Shown here: positions 42,581 through 52,190 of the stretch, one piece after another
How the letters are laid out: each line of letters opens with the position of its first letter
How positions within the stretch are numbered: position 1 is the stretch's first letter
Source of the DNA: Aristolochia californica
Lineage: Eukaryota; Streptophyta; Magnoliopsida; Piperales; Aristolochiaceae
Direction: 5' to 3'
Length of the DNA stretch: 64,000 nucleotides
Assembly: GCA_029961685.1 (NCBI GenBank)
Contig: JARWKL010000012.1
Coordinates: 16,911,227-16,975,226, forward strand
Position numbers and translations under genes: made by a program
The notes under the pieces: model-generated
Seen by the model: only the letters and a program-made list of their open reading frames with translations
Database searches by the model: none
What the model was told of the DNA's origin: nothing

Positions 42581-43222
42581 ATGAGCCATTCCCTAGAAGA
42601 ATGGATTGTCGTGATCAAAGAATTATCCCTAGAAGAATGGATGGCCATGCTTAGAGAATTATGCAGAGAAAAGGAAGAAGAACGTGCACGGGGTATTCGC
42701 AAAGAAGCGGAAATAATGTGTGACTGGCGTGCAGCTTCCATTAAAAAATTTTATGCAAGGAAGCAATTGGCTGCAACAGAAAAGGTCATACGACCTCAAT
42801 TCTCCGAGCACGACATATGCACAGAAGAGGCAGCAGAAGCTGTCTCGAACGGGTGGAAACAGGAAATTTCAATATGTCTGAGCAGGGGAACTCTAGCAAT
42901 GGGTCAGAAAAAATTGATTTCCAAATCAGGGAAATTGGACAAGAGGGACCCTACACATCAGAAATCGAAGTCGACTTCAAATCCGAAATTGGCCTCAAAA
43001 CTTCCAAAATTAGACCGCGGAGACACTGCAAATCCAAAATCGAAGGGTTTTGGGGAAAAGTGTCCTTCGGGACGATACGATGAGCTCCAACCCCTTGTTT
43101 TTGCTCTCGGTCTTCAATTGGGAAATCCATCCTCTCTGGAAATTCTAGAAACGAGGATTTCATCGGCCAAATTTCATCGATTTGGGCTCAAGTTCAAATC
43201 AATTACGTGCAAGACACCATAA
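42581..43222 (+). CDS. Pack leader ORF (Pack-C copy, 213 codons)
   Basis: The first ATG after the primer site opens an uninterrupted frame. It starts with two related units (SLEEWIVVIKEL, SLEEWMAMLREL), then a charged EKEEERARGIRKEAE stretch that could form a coiled coil, then RPQFSEHDICTEEAAEAVSNG shared with Pack-B. A Ser/Lys/Pro-rich half (KSKSTSNPKLASKLPK) follows. Pack-D encodes the same start with three stops. I recognise no domain. Size, charge and position recall a Gypsy gag N-terminus, but no capsid block is visible. It is the best candidate for an own protein of the family. Confidence 0.55.
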   Translation: MSHSLEEWIVVIKELSLEEWMAMLRELCREKEEERARGIRKEAEIMCDWRAASIKKFYARKQLAATEKVIRPQFSEHDICTEEAAEAVSNGWKQEISICLSRGTLAMGQKKLISKSGKLDKRDPTHQKSKSTSNPKLASKLPKLDRGDTANPKSKGFGEKCPSGRYDELQPLVFALGLQLGNPSSLEILETRISSAKFHRFGLKFKSITCKTP

Positions 43223-43904
43223 GGGTGTTTTCTTCACCGTCGACAGGGAAATATTTCAAGCCTCGAAGCCACAACGAGTGGCTGTTCAACACCGGAAATT
43301 GAGGAGGAGGCTCCGTCGGCGACGTTGGAAACAACTCCGATGAGATTTGACTTCCGGCCACCACCTCACGTTCCCTCTCAACCTCACTCTCGGTCTCGGC
43401 AACACAGTGGAAAACAAAATTCCGAACAAACTGGGGTAAACTCTTGCGAAGAATTTCTCCATATTTCATCTTCTCTTTTCTCAAATCCCTCTATGTTCTA
43501 CATAATTCCTCTCCAATGGCGTTGAAATTGTTTCGTAAAAATTTTGGGGCTGTGACGCAAGAGGGACATTTTTTGGGGATTTCGGGAATGGAAAGCACAA
43601 AATTTCTATGGGTGCTGATTTATTTTTCGGTTATTGAGAACAGCACCGATGCGTATGTTCATCTTCAAGTTGAATTCGTTGTATCTAATTTTTTGGATAA
43701 TATGTGTGCTGCTGCTCGAGCCCTGTTCGTGCTAAATGGGATGTCTTCTATTGTGGTGAATGACTACAGCAGCAGTGTGGCATTTTGGGTAATTTTTATA
43801 GTAGTAACAATCCATTTAAAATAGTGGTGTTAATTTTTTTGGATGAATTATATGATGCTCAACCATTGTTTATCATAATTCTTCACCCTGGTGTGCCTTT
43901 TGGT
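43223..43904 (+). other. Pack-C region between leader and capture
   Basis: The part 43230-43440 aligns with 50850-51030 of Pack-D (CACCGTC/GGAAA words, GACTTCCGGCCACCACCTC shared with Pack-B 14878). An ORF at 43444-43824 shows no known domain. The TTTTTTGGGGA and GGGAATGGAAAGCA-like words near 43570 recur in Pack-D near 51220. Confidence 0.5.
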
Positions 43905-44159
43905 GATGAAGATTTGAAGAAACTATTTGGTGGGTAAGAAAACATTACAAGCGTTGCACTACTGAGAGAAGGAGATCGGTAATCCAAATGTTTTGGATTT
44001 GTTCACTTTGAGAATGCGGAAAATGCTGCTCTAGCTGTTGAGGAACTTAAAAGGAAAAAAATTGATGCCAAGGCGTGGTATGTGGAGCAGGCTCAGAAGA
44101 AATCAGAATGGAACATGGATTTGAAGGGACGGGTTGAGCAGATTTATAAGACAATTGTA
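43905..44159 (+). pseudogene. PABP: Captured poly(A)-binding protein fragment, part 1 (Pack-C)
   Basis: Conceptual reading gives DEDLKKLFGG, ENITSVALLREGD, SKCFGFVHFENAENAALAVEEL, AKAWYVEQAQKKSEW and DLKGRVEQIYK. This is the second half of RRM2 plus the linker of a cytoplasmic poly(A)-binding protein, which binds mRNA tails. Two stops (near 43936 and 43982) interrupt it. The solo LTR at 44160-44590 splits it, and the protein resumes as VDKYQGVNLYLKNL at 44591. No introns are present. Confidence 0.85.
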
Positions 44160-44590
44160 TGTTATGCACGCAATAAAATTATTATTTTAGTTGTTTTATT
44201 TAATTTACTTTATTTTATTTCAGTTTTAGGCCATAGGGGTATTTTTGGAATTATTTATTAATAGGGATATTTTTGGAATATTTTATTCATAGGGATATTT
44301 CTGTAATATTTTATTAAACCCTAACAGGGTGAACCCTATTTAAGGGGTAAAAGTAATGAGAAAAGAAAAAGCATTGAAGTATTAAGAATTAGGTTAAATA
44401 TAGTGTAGACAGACTTAGAGTTCTGCTCAACGAGCTCTAGGGTTTTTAAGCTTCCCTTTGGCTTGATCTTTCGTTTTCATCTTCCCTATGTCTTCCTACT
44501 ATCCCTACGGTAATGCTTGGAAGACCCATAACCCGTGGCAGACCCCAGATCCTCCCAAAGAATCCACGTGTCAGATCCGGGACCGTAACA
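44160..44590 (+). repeat. Solo Pack LTR inside the poly(A)-binding-protein capture
   Basis: 431 bases, TGTTATGCACGC to GGGACCGTAACA, longer than other copies because GGGATATTT-type units are repeated near 44260-44310. Flanks are TTGTA (44155-44159) and CTGTC (44591-44595). With the LTR and one flank removed, the protein frame is continuous across the site. It marks an insertion of another Pack element that was reduced to one LTR. Confidence 0.85.
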
Positions 44591-44706
44591 CTGTCGACAA
44601 GTACCAAGGGGTGAACCTGTACTTGAAGAACCTGGTTGACAGCATAGCTGCTGAGAAGCTGAACCAATTGTTTCCTGAGTTTCGTCTACTTACTTCATGC
44701 AAGGTT
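44591..44706 (+). pseudogene. PABP: Captured poly(A)-binding protein fragment, part 2 (Pack-C)
   Basis: VDKYQGVNLYLKNLVDSIAAEKLNQLF, here split as VDKYQGVNLYLKNL and EKLNQLFPEF, is the linker and start of RRM3. The RNP2 motif LYLKNL is intact. Homology ends after LLTSCKV, where a different sequence begins. Pack-D has the same RRM3 start (EKLEELFSALGIITSC). Confidence 0.85.
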
Positions 44707-44999
44707 TTTGCCGTGAACTTGATAAATGTGTTGAGTGGTATATATGCTATCATCACAAGTCGTTCTAAGAGCCCTGCTGTGATAGGAGATTCACAGTATA
44801 GTATGTCCAATAGCAATGATGGGCATGGGCTTAAGCATGACATGCTAATGCAATTAAAGAAAACCCTGCCTGATCCTGTACAAGGTTTTAGTCAAGGATA
44901 TGAAGGGAAAGACGCGGTTATTGAGAACTTGAGACAGTTGTGTGTTTTAGAGGCGAGCAGGTTAGATTCTCAAAGGGCAAGATTCCCAAGATTTGCTCT
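44707..44999 (+). pseudogene. Unidentified captured fragment (Pack-C)
   Basis: The frame from the poly(A)-binding-protein piece continues open for about 97 codons to the LARD-E3 edge. It contains FAVNLINVLSGIYAIITSR, QYSMSNSNDGHGLKHDM and DAVIENLRQLCVLEASRLD, which look like ordinary plant protein sequence with helical segments. The source is not recognised. It has coding-like composition and probably comes from one or two host mRNAs. Confidence 0.5.
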
Positions 45000-45440
45000 T
45001 GTTGGAAAATAAGATCAAGTCCAAATGACGAAGGAAGGCCCACATATGTAAGATTATTATAAGATGGGCCACATGACCAAGGAAGGCCCACAAAATGGGC
45101 CCAAGCCTATAAGAAGTAGGATTCACAATGATTACCAAGAGTTGGCATCCATATTACATCAGTTGGAAGAGCAAGAAGGACTCACAAAAGTATCTTTATC
45201 TTGGGGTCACGACCAAAAAGAGTTTTAGTTTAAGTTATATTTGTCTTTTATCAATATTTAGTTACCTAATTATGTTAGGAATTACCTTAAGTGTTAGAGT
45301 TTGGGTGTAATTGGGACAAGGATAGTTTTATTGTAATTGGACTCTACTACCTTCCTCTATTATAAATAGATGTTCATGTACTCTGATTACAACAAGTTAT
45401 TGATGTCAATAAAGTATTTCAATTTTTCATAAATTCAACA
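45000..45440 (+). repeat. 5' LTR of LARD-E3
   Basis: 441 bases, TGTTGGAAAATAAG to TAAATTCAACA, very close to the E1 and E2 LTRs. Confidence 0.85.
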
Positions 45441-46614
45441 TGGTATCAGAGCAGGTTCTGTGGGTTGACAACTACAAAGGCAATGTGATCCTTTTCTATT
45501 CACCCTAAACCCTAGGTCTAGGTTCGTAGTTATTTTTTTTCAGCCCCTATACCCATAGTTTTCTTTGCATTTTTTAACTCTATATAATTTTTCATATTGC
45601 AAGTTATATATTGATGGAAAGATATTTTAGTCTAATTTCCAAAGAAGAATGATTTGTTCCAATCGGAGTTATTGACAGAGAGATATCGATATTTCAATGA
45701 TCGAAGGTCAGTTTGCAAAAAGGTTCGAGCAGCAACAGCAATCTTCAGATTCCGAGGTATTTTTTGTTATCAAGAACTAGAATTTATATGAAGAAATATA
45801 TATAAAAATAAATATCTGTATATTCCTTGGTCAACATATTATTTGGTACAGACTCAGATCAGATTATTTTAAGGGTCCTTTTACAAGGTTTATTATTTCA
45901 GCTGCAACTATTGTATCTCTTTTTATGAGACATTATTATTGAAGAAGTGGTGACCTCAGCATTACCCATTGGTGATTTGGCAGCCTTTCTCCTACCATCC
46001 TTTATTTAACTCTCACATATCTTTGGGCCAACCTTTTGCGTGTTGCTTCGGTTGGGAATTTAAGTCCATCATGTTCAAACATAAGGATGTTTTAAGTCCA
46101 TTGAGACTTTTTTAATATATACCCGTGGTTCTTTTATTGCCATCTTGTGAATGACAGTCATTACCCACTTAGCACTCATTTCTACCTGTGAGAATCGGTG
46201 CCCGGGTTGGGACACCGTGATGGAGGAGCTTATTACTATATATATGTTACCCCCCTTAATTGGCATTTATTACTTCTACCACTTGAGAGTCGTTGTCCAG
46301 TAGAGGGACACGGTGGATGGAGGAGTTTTATAACACTTTTGAGCATTGCGTATAGACCCACTACCTGCGAAAGATAGGAGTGTGCCCTACATCCAACATG
46401 GGTTATGACTAGAGTATGGAGTGATGTCATACAGCTTGGAGTGATTTTAATCTCACTTATCTTATGTCACTTGGGCCTCATGGAAGAGACCACCAATGTG
46501 AGGGGGAGTGTTGGAAGATAAGGAAGACTGCCATTTTATACTAGAAGATCTTATACATCATTTGCAGCAAGTTGGGTGTTCATGATATTCTCTCACCCCC
46601 AGCTTGAGGGGGAG

Positions 46615-47027
46615 TGTTGGAAGATGGGTCTAAGCCCACATGACCAAGGAAGGCCAACATATTTAAGAGTGTTAGAAGATGGGCCCAAGCCCATAAGATA
46701 AGGACCCACCATGATCACACAAGTTGGTGGGACCCACCATGATCACGTGAGGTAGCATGTTCAGTCTTACACAGCTAAAATTATTATTGAAGCATGTCTC
46801 ACAGAAGAATCTCATTTTAAAAGTGTTTTAGTTATGTTAATCTTCTATTTATATTGAGTTATTTAATTATGCTAGGACTTATCTTTAAGTGTTAGAGTTT
46901 AGGTGTAATGGGACAAAGGTAGTATAATTGTAATTGGACTCAACTACCTTCCTCTATTATAAATAGAGGTTCATGTTCTCTGATTACATAAGTCAATGAA
47001 GTTTTTCTCTTTTCCATAAATTCAACA
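46615..47027 (+). repeat. 3' LTR of LARD-E3
   Basis: 413 bases, TGTTGGAAGATGGGTC to AAATTCAACA. Its first part carries a second TGTTAGAAGATGGGCCC start at 46669 and differs from the 5' LTR, for example by GGTGGGACCCACCATGATCAC. This supports a mixed origin. Confidence 0.75.
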
Positions 47028-47992
47028 TGCATCATCGCCGGTTAAGATAATATCATCAACATATATAGCTAATAATATTTTTCCTTTGACGGTATCTTTA
47101 AAATATATTGAATGATCTACTGAGCACCGATGAAAACCAAACCGTAGAACGAGGGACTATTTGTGCCAATATAAGGATTTTTGTGACCAACATACCAACT
47201 CCCCCTCAACCTCATAACCTGATGGTTGAACCATATAAATTTCCTCACATATATCACCATTTAAGAAGGCATTCGTTACATCGAGTTGATATATGGGCCA
47301 TGATGAGTTAACAACAAGAGATAAGAGGATACGTACCAAATTTAATTTTGCAACAGGAGAGAAGGTCTCCTTATAATCTATCCCATAGCACTGAGTGTTT
47401 CCTTTAGCAACGAGTCGGGCTTTAAGGCGAGCAACGGACCCATCTGGGTTATATTTAACCGTATAAACCCATTTACAACGAACCGTTTTTTTTTTCCTTT
47501 TGGGAGCGATGCTAAGTACCAGGTTTAATTCTCATATAAGACGTGCGCTTCTTCATCCATAGCTACCTTCCATCCTGGATGCTTCAGGGCCTCATGATAG
47601 GATTGTGGAATGGAAGTAGAAGAAAGAGATGCAAGGAACTTAGAACAATCGAAAAACAAACAATGGTGAGACATAAAGTTGGAGATAGGGTGAGAAGTAG
47701 TACAGGAACAATGTTCCTTTCTTAAAGCAATAGGCCGAGTATCAAATTATGGCCCTAACATAGGAGGAGAAGAACTTACCTCGGGTGGATCCGACAACTC
47801 CACAGGTGAAGTAGAGGCATGTGCTTCAGGGGGCTAAGTAATATTGACATTGAAAGGCACAAGTGGACAAGGAGTGGTAGGAGGAAATGTCAACCCTAGA
47901 GAAGCATCATGCGAGGAGTAGCAAGAAGTGTCCTCAAAGAAGGTCACATCCTGATATACAAGCATCCTCCAAAAGGGTAGGATTGTAACATA
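47028..47992 (-). pseudogene. CopL: Copia RT and linker fragment
   Basis: On the minus strand: pre-RT linker (near 47950-47580, with DVTFFEDTSCYSS and PLVPFNV), RT start (DEEARLI-like near 47540), CKWVYTVKYNPDGSV-like and VRILLSLVVNSSWPIYQLDV at 47339-47157. NGDICEEIYMVQPSGY follows, and sequence up to YVDDI near 47060 ends the piece. Stops and frame changes are frequent. LARD-E3 bounds it at the left and the CopM LTR at the right. Confidence 0.82.
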
Positions 47993-48366
47993 TGTAGAAG
48001 TTAGGACCCCATGAGAAGGACTTAAGTTAATGTGGAAGAAGAAAGAGAGAAGAAGGAGAAGGACGTGAGAGAGGAGAGTTTGGATTAAGGGAAGGAGATA
48101 ATGCGTCAAGGGAGAAGAGAGGGTGGTTGGACAATATCTAAAAGAGATGAGAAGGCTTGAATGCCTAACCTCTTAGCCAATGCTCTTATTTATAGTGTTA
48201 TAATGCCCTTAGGGTTACAACTCAATAGATTAAAAGACATAACAAGACAATGTATTTACATCTATATGCCATCCTTATGGAACATATCATAAATTACAAC
48301 TTTGCCACTCCTTTGATGTGTGGCCTTCTAGCCTTGAGCTTGTGGGCTTGAGCCCATCTTCCAACA
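47993..48366 (-). repeat. 3' LTR of CopM
   Basis: 374 bases, TGTAGAAGTTAGGACCCC to CATCTTCCAACA, of the Cop1/CopG/CopK family. It is followed by the antisense polypurine tract CTCCCCCTC. The internal part continues to 48441, where LARD-E4 interrupts, and resumes at 54063. Confidence 0.8.
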
Positions 48367-48441
48367 CTCCCCCTCAAGCTGGAGGAGAAAATACATCATA
48401 AATACCCAATTTTCCATATATATAAGATAGAATTTTTTTTG

Positions 48442-48823
48442 TGTTGGAAGATAGGGCCAAAGCCCACACGACGAAGGAAGATCCACATACCTAAGAGTGG
48501 TGTAAGATGGGCCCAACCCATAAGAAAATCAAGTGTGACCCACAAAGATAGCCACGAGCTGGCATCCTTATCATTATCACATGCCACATAAGAGTTTCAA
48601 TTTAAAAGGAGTTTTAGTCAGGTTAATCTTCTATTTATTATGGATTATTTAATTATGATAGGACTTATCTTTAAGTGTTAGAGTTTGGGTGTAATTGGGA
48701 CAAGAGTAGTTTTATTGTAATGGGACACTACTACTTTCTCTATTATAAATAGAGGTTCATGTACTCTGATTACAAAAAGTTAAGAAAGTCAATGAAGTAT
48801 TTTTCTTTTTCATAAATTCAACA
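48442..48823 (+). repeat. 5' LTR of LARD-E4
   Basis: 382 bases, TGTTGGAAGATAGG to CATAAATTCAACA, shorter than the E1 and E2 LTRs through loss of part of the GGCCCA-rich repeats. Confidence 0.85.
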
Positions 48824-49776
48824 TGGTATCAGTGCAGGTTCTATGAGTTGACTTGGTCAACCCATAGACGTAATGAGATTCTCTTTTCTGATATATCATC
48901 TTTAACATTGAGGGTTCGTAGTTATTTTTTCAGTCCCTACACCCATTAGTCGCTTTATTTATTTATTTATGGATTATGAAACTACATCGGATTTTACTAC
49001 AGCGGATTTTTTGCCCGCACTATTTGGGATCGACGGAAGGTTGAACATGTCCCTGATTAAATTTTTTTCGAAGTTAGGAAAAATTTAATCAGCGCTAGGT
49101 CGCACCTCTTCAACCCAGCGAGCTAAGTCTCGTGTCAAATTGGGCCGACTGAACCAAGCCCGAGCTTGCTTCTGTTCTTTACCGAGTCAACTCAGTGAGT
49201 CAACTCGGATCAAAGTGAAAAAAAAAAAAAGAAGAAGAAGTGTATACCCAGGCTCAACTCGGTTCGATTCAACCCGGGTCTGGGTCAATCCAACTCGGGC
49301 CACTTATGTTTTTTGCCTCGATATACGTGTCTGGGCCAAAGCTTGTACATATTTCTACCAAGGCTTGGATATATTGTTTTACTATTTCACTCGTCATGAC
49401 TCGATAAATTTTTTCTCTGGCTGGATTATTATTTTTGAAGAATTGTCAGATTATTCCTTGGTCAGCATATAATTTGGTACAAATGTGTGTATTAGATTAC
49501 TTCATGGGTCAAATTTATAAGGATTATTTTGGTTCATGTTATATGGGCCCAAGCCCATTACAGTTGTTGCTATTATGTCTCATTGGATGAGACATTATTT
49601 GTTAAGAAGAGGTGACCTTAGTATATGTTACATCACCATGACGGAGGAGCTCATTACTACATCCACTACCCGTAAGGACATCTACGTTATTTCTCCGTGA
49701 AGGAAGAGTTTATTACTAACTTTATGTTATACCCACATGAATTGACATTTATTACTCCTACCACTGGAGAGTCATT

Positions 49777-50115
49777 TTCTATGCACACAATAACATTATT
49801 ATTTTTATTTTATTTTTCTTTAATTTACTTTATTTATTTCAGTTTTATGCCATAGGGGTATTTTTGGAATATTTTATTTATAGGGGTATTTTAGTAATAT
49901 TTTATATTAAACCCTAACAGGGTGAACACTATTTAAGGAGTAAGAGTAATGAGAAAGACAAGCATTGATTTTAGGTTAATTTTAAGTTAAACAGGATTGG
50001 AGCTCTCCTTACGAGTTCTACGGTTTTCAAGCATCCATTTGCCTTAATCTTCATTTTCTCTTCTTCCTCCCTACAAATCCCTTCGAATCCTTGTGTCAGA
50101 TTTGGGACCGTAATA
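49777..50115 (+). repeat. 5' LTR of Pack-D
   Basis: About 339 bases. The expected start TGTTATGC reads TTCTATGC and the end reads CCGTAATA, so both termini have decayed. CACTATTTAAGGAG marks the TATA region at 49927-49940. Confidence 0.85.
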
Positions 50116-50138
50116 ACTGGTATCAGAGAGGGAACACA

Positions 50139-51035
50139 ATGAACCATTCCCTAGAAGAATAGATTATCGTGTGCAAAGAATTATCCCTAAAAGAATGGAT
50201 GGTAATGCAGAGAGATGAAGCGAAAATAATACGTGAATAGCATGCAACATACATAAAAAAAAATTATGCAAGAAGGCAACTGGCTACTGCATAAAATTTC
50301 ACCGCCTCCAAGCACGAATTAAGGACCAAACGAGAGGCAACAGACGTTGTCTCGAATGGGAAAATAGGTCACGAGCAAGAAAATTTAAAAATTTTGTCCT
50401 TTTTACTAGCCGAAGTCCCGACGGAAGATTTGAGGTGGTCCGGATTAAAAGGACATGCTTCAGAAAAATTCAATATTTCCGCACAGCGAGATCCAAAGCC
50501 GACCAACGGGGACCACATTTTGGGGAAATCGGCAGAGTTTTATGCCAAAACGTCGTCGGTAGTGGACGATATTGGTGTGACACCAAATCCGAATCCGGAG
50601 ACCTTGAAAATCTCCGAGAAGGACCCGAGAAATCTGAAATCGGAGAGGTATGATGCTAAAACCTCGTCGGCGTTGCAAACCTCAAATCCGAAATTGCGGA
50701 CAATGGCAATCTCCAAGCAAGGATGCCATGCGCAACAATCCCAAGCAGGGCAAGGGGACCCAGCAATTTCGAAATCACACCAACGAGGCTCACAACAAGC
50801 AAAACTCCTCGCCAAACAGAAGAAGGTAATATTTTTGGCGCTTCTTCCGGCCGGATGTGTTTCCGAGAGCCCTCTATCTTGGAAAATCTCCAAGCGGCGA
50901 AGCCTCCTAGGGCTGTTGTTCGCCATTGGAGAAGGGGGAGACTCCGTCGGCTTCATCGGACAAATTTCCACACAACCTCGCGCAACGAAGCCCAACGGAG
51001 AACCTTCTTCAACTAAATTGGGGGTAAGCTTCTGA
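50139..51035 (+). pseudogene. Pack leader ORF (Pack-D copy)
   Basis: The first ATG after the primer site (TGGTATCAGAGA, 50118-50129) starts MNHSLEE, as in Pack-C, but stops follow at three places before 50300. The same frame is then open from 50394 to 51035 (213 codons) with a Ser/Lys-rich composition (KISEKDPRNLKSERYDAK) and no known domain. The end lies over TTGGGGGTAAGCTTCT, a possible splice donor. Confidence 0.55.
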
Positions 51036-51315
51036 AACATCGACTATTTTTAGGTCACATCTATTGTTCCCTTGGGGGTGAAGGGGCTCCCAGGGGCTGA
51101 GCAGCAACAACGCTGCTCGAATTTTTAGACTGGGGGTTTTCTGTTCCGGGAGGCAAAGAACCAACATCGTTTTGGTGAAATTACGGCTGGTGTGTATGAA
51201 TTCCGAGAGGGAATTTTTTTGGGGACGCCGGGAACGATAGAAATTTTTTTCTAGATGTGGTTTTATTTTCTACTGCTGAGAAAAGCAACTGTGGGCCTCT
51301 TCCAATTTTTGCAGC

Positions 51316-51690
51316 ATGCGTGGATGCAGGACATGTTTCATATTCTTTGATGCTGAAATTTTTTTGTGGAAGAATTACAATGATGTGGATGCTTGGCATA
51401 CCATACAAAAATTTCCATTTGTAAGATATAAAAGCTTTGTTCTGGTGATCGAAGCCTTTGGAAGGATTGGGCAGCTAGACCAAGCAGAGGAATTATGGTT
51501 GGAGATGAAGTCCAACAGCAGGTTGAAGCGGACTGAGCACTTCAACTCTCTTATATCTACATATTGTAGACATGGGTTTGTAAATAACGCATCAAAGCTT
51601 TTTCAAGAAATGGAAACTAATGGCTGCAAGACAAACGCCATTACGTATAGAAACCTAGCTCTTGGCTATTTCATAGTAGGCTTGGTAGAA
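51316..51690 (+). pseudogene. Captured pentatricopeptide-repeat protein fragment
   Basis: From about 51420 the frame gives SFVLVIEAFGRIGQLDQAEELW, here cited as FGRIGQLDQAEELW, then LKRTEHFNSLISTYCRHGFV, NASKLFQEMETNGC and TNAITYRNLALGYF. These are about three 35-residue PPR helical repeats of a plant organelle RNA-binding protein of the P class. The targeting peptide and other repeats are missing. The frame runs into a short tandem repeat after LVEDQ and stops at 51858. The first 35 codons (51316-51420) belong to the element. Confidence 0.85.
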
Positions 51691-51800
51691 GATCAGATCA
51701 GACCACAAGCAGTTGGGTTAGGATCAGACCAGACCACAAGCTATTTCAGTTCGGATCAGATCAGACCACAAGCAGTTGGGTTAGGAGATCAACACCGTGG
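51691..51800 (+). repeat. Short direct repeats after the PPR fragment
   Basis: GATCAGATCAGACCACAAGC followed by AGTTGGGTTAGGA occurs at 51691-51723 and again at 51754-51787, with a partial third copy between (GATCAGACCAGACCACAAGC). The word GATCAGA is frequent. It may be slippage during reverse transcription at the capture junction. Confidence 0.85.
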
Positions 51801-51846
51801 ATGGAATCCACACTTTTACTTGTTGAAATATTTGCTGATAGGGGTG

Positions 51847-52000
51847 CTGCAGATTTGAAGAAAATATTATGTGGGTAGGAAAACATTACAAGCACTGTAG
51901 TAATGAGAGAGGGAGAGGGGAAAACCAATTGTTTTGGATTTGTTCACTTTGCAAATGAGAAGCTGGAAGAATTGTTTTCTGCGTTGGGAATAATTACTTC
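51847..52000 (+). pseudogene. PABP: Captured poly(A)-binding protein fragment (Pack-D)
   Basis: ADLKKILCG, a stop, ENITSTVVMREGEGKTNCFGFVHFAN and then EKLEELFSALGIITSC join part of RRM2 directly to the start of RRM3. About 60 residues of RRM2 and linker are deleted at HFAN-EKL compared with Pack-C. The stop at the FGG(W)ENITS position is shared in place with Pack-C, which suggests common descent of the capture. Confidence 0.82.
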
Positions 52001-52190
52001 ATGCCTTCATTTATTTGAAACCAAATGCAAATTGTCTGTCACTCCTGGTGATGGCTTGGAATCAAATGTTTGGAACGCTAGGACAGTCAGATTCTGCCAA
52101 AAAAGGACCGCAAGGGAGGCAATGAGTGTCTTTGAGGAGATGGCATTACAGCAGGGGTCCAGTTATGAAGAATTTGCGAATGCAGCAACT
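52001..52190 (+). pseudogene. Unidentified captured segment (Pack-D)
   Basis: An open part of frame 51903-52472, about 60 codons containing LSVTPGDGLESNVWNARTV and REAMSVFEEMALQQGSSYE, lies between poly(A)-binding-protein and NAP1 sequence. It looks like normal protein, but I cannot name the source. Confidence 0.4.

Larger units (their letters stand above)
42222..44999 (+). mobile_element. Pack-C: gene-capturing LTR element without 3' end
   Basis: It has a 5' LTR (42222-42557), intact primer site, the longest leader ORF of the family, a poly(A)-binding-protein capture that is split by a solo LTR, and an unidentified capture. LARD-E3 starts at 45000 in place of the Gypsy relic and 3' LTR. The sequence right of LARD-E3 is not Pack-C, so the end was lost by deletion or recombination. 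Confidence 0.85.
45000..47027 (+). mobile_element. LARD-E3: short non-coding LTR element
   Basis: LTRs at 45000-45440 and 46615-47027, primer site TGGTATCAGAGC at 45441, polypurine tract GAGGGGGAG near 46606. The internal region (1.17 kb) is shorter than in E1 and E2. Flanking bases GCTCT and TGCAT do not match, and the sequences on the two sides belong to different elements (Pack-C and CopL). The unit may therefore be a recombinant. Confidence 0.75.

Noticed and set aside
44160..44590. The 3' LTR of Pack-C
   Set aside because: Poly(A)-binding-protein coding sequence continues directly on both sides, so it is a later solo LTR.
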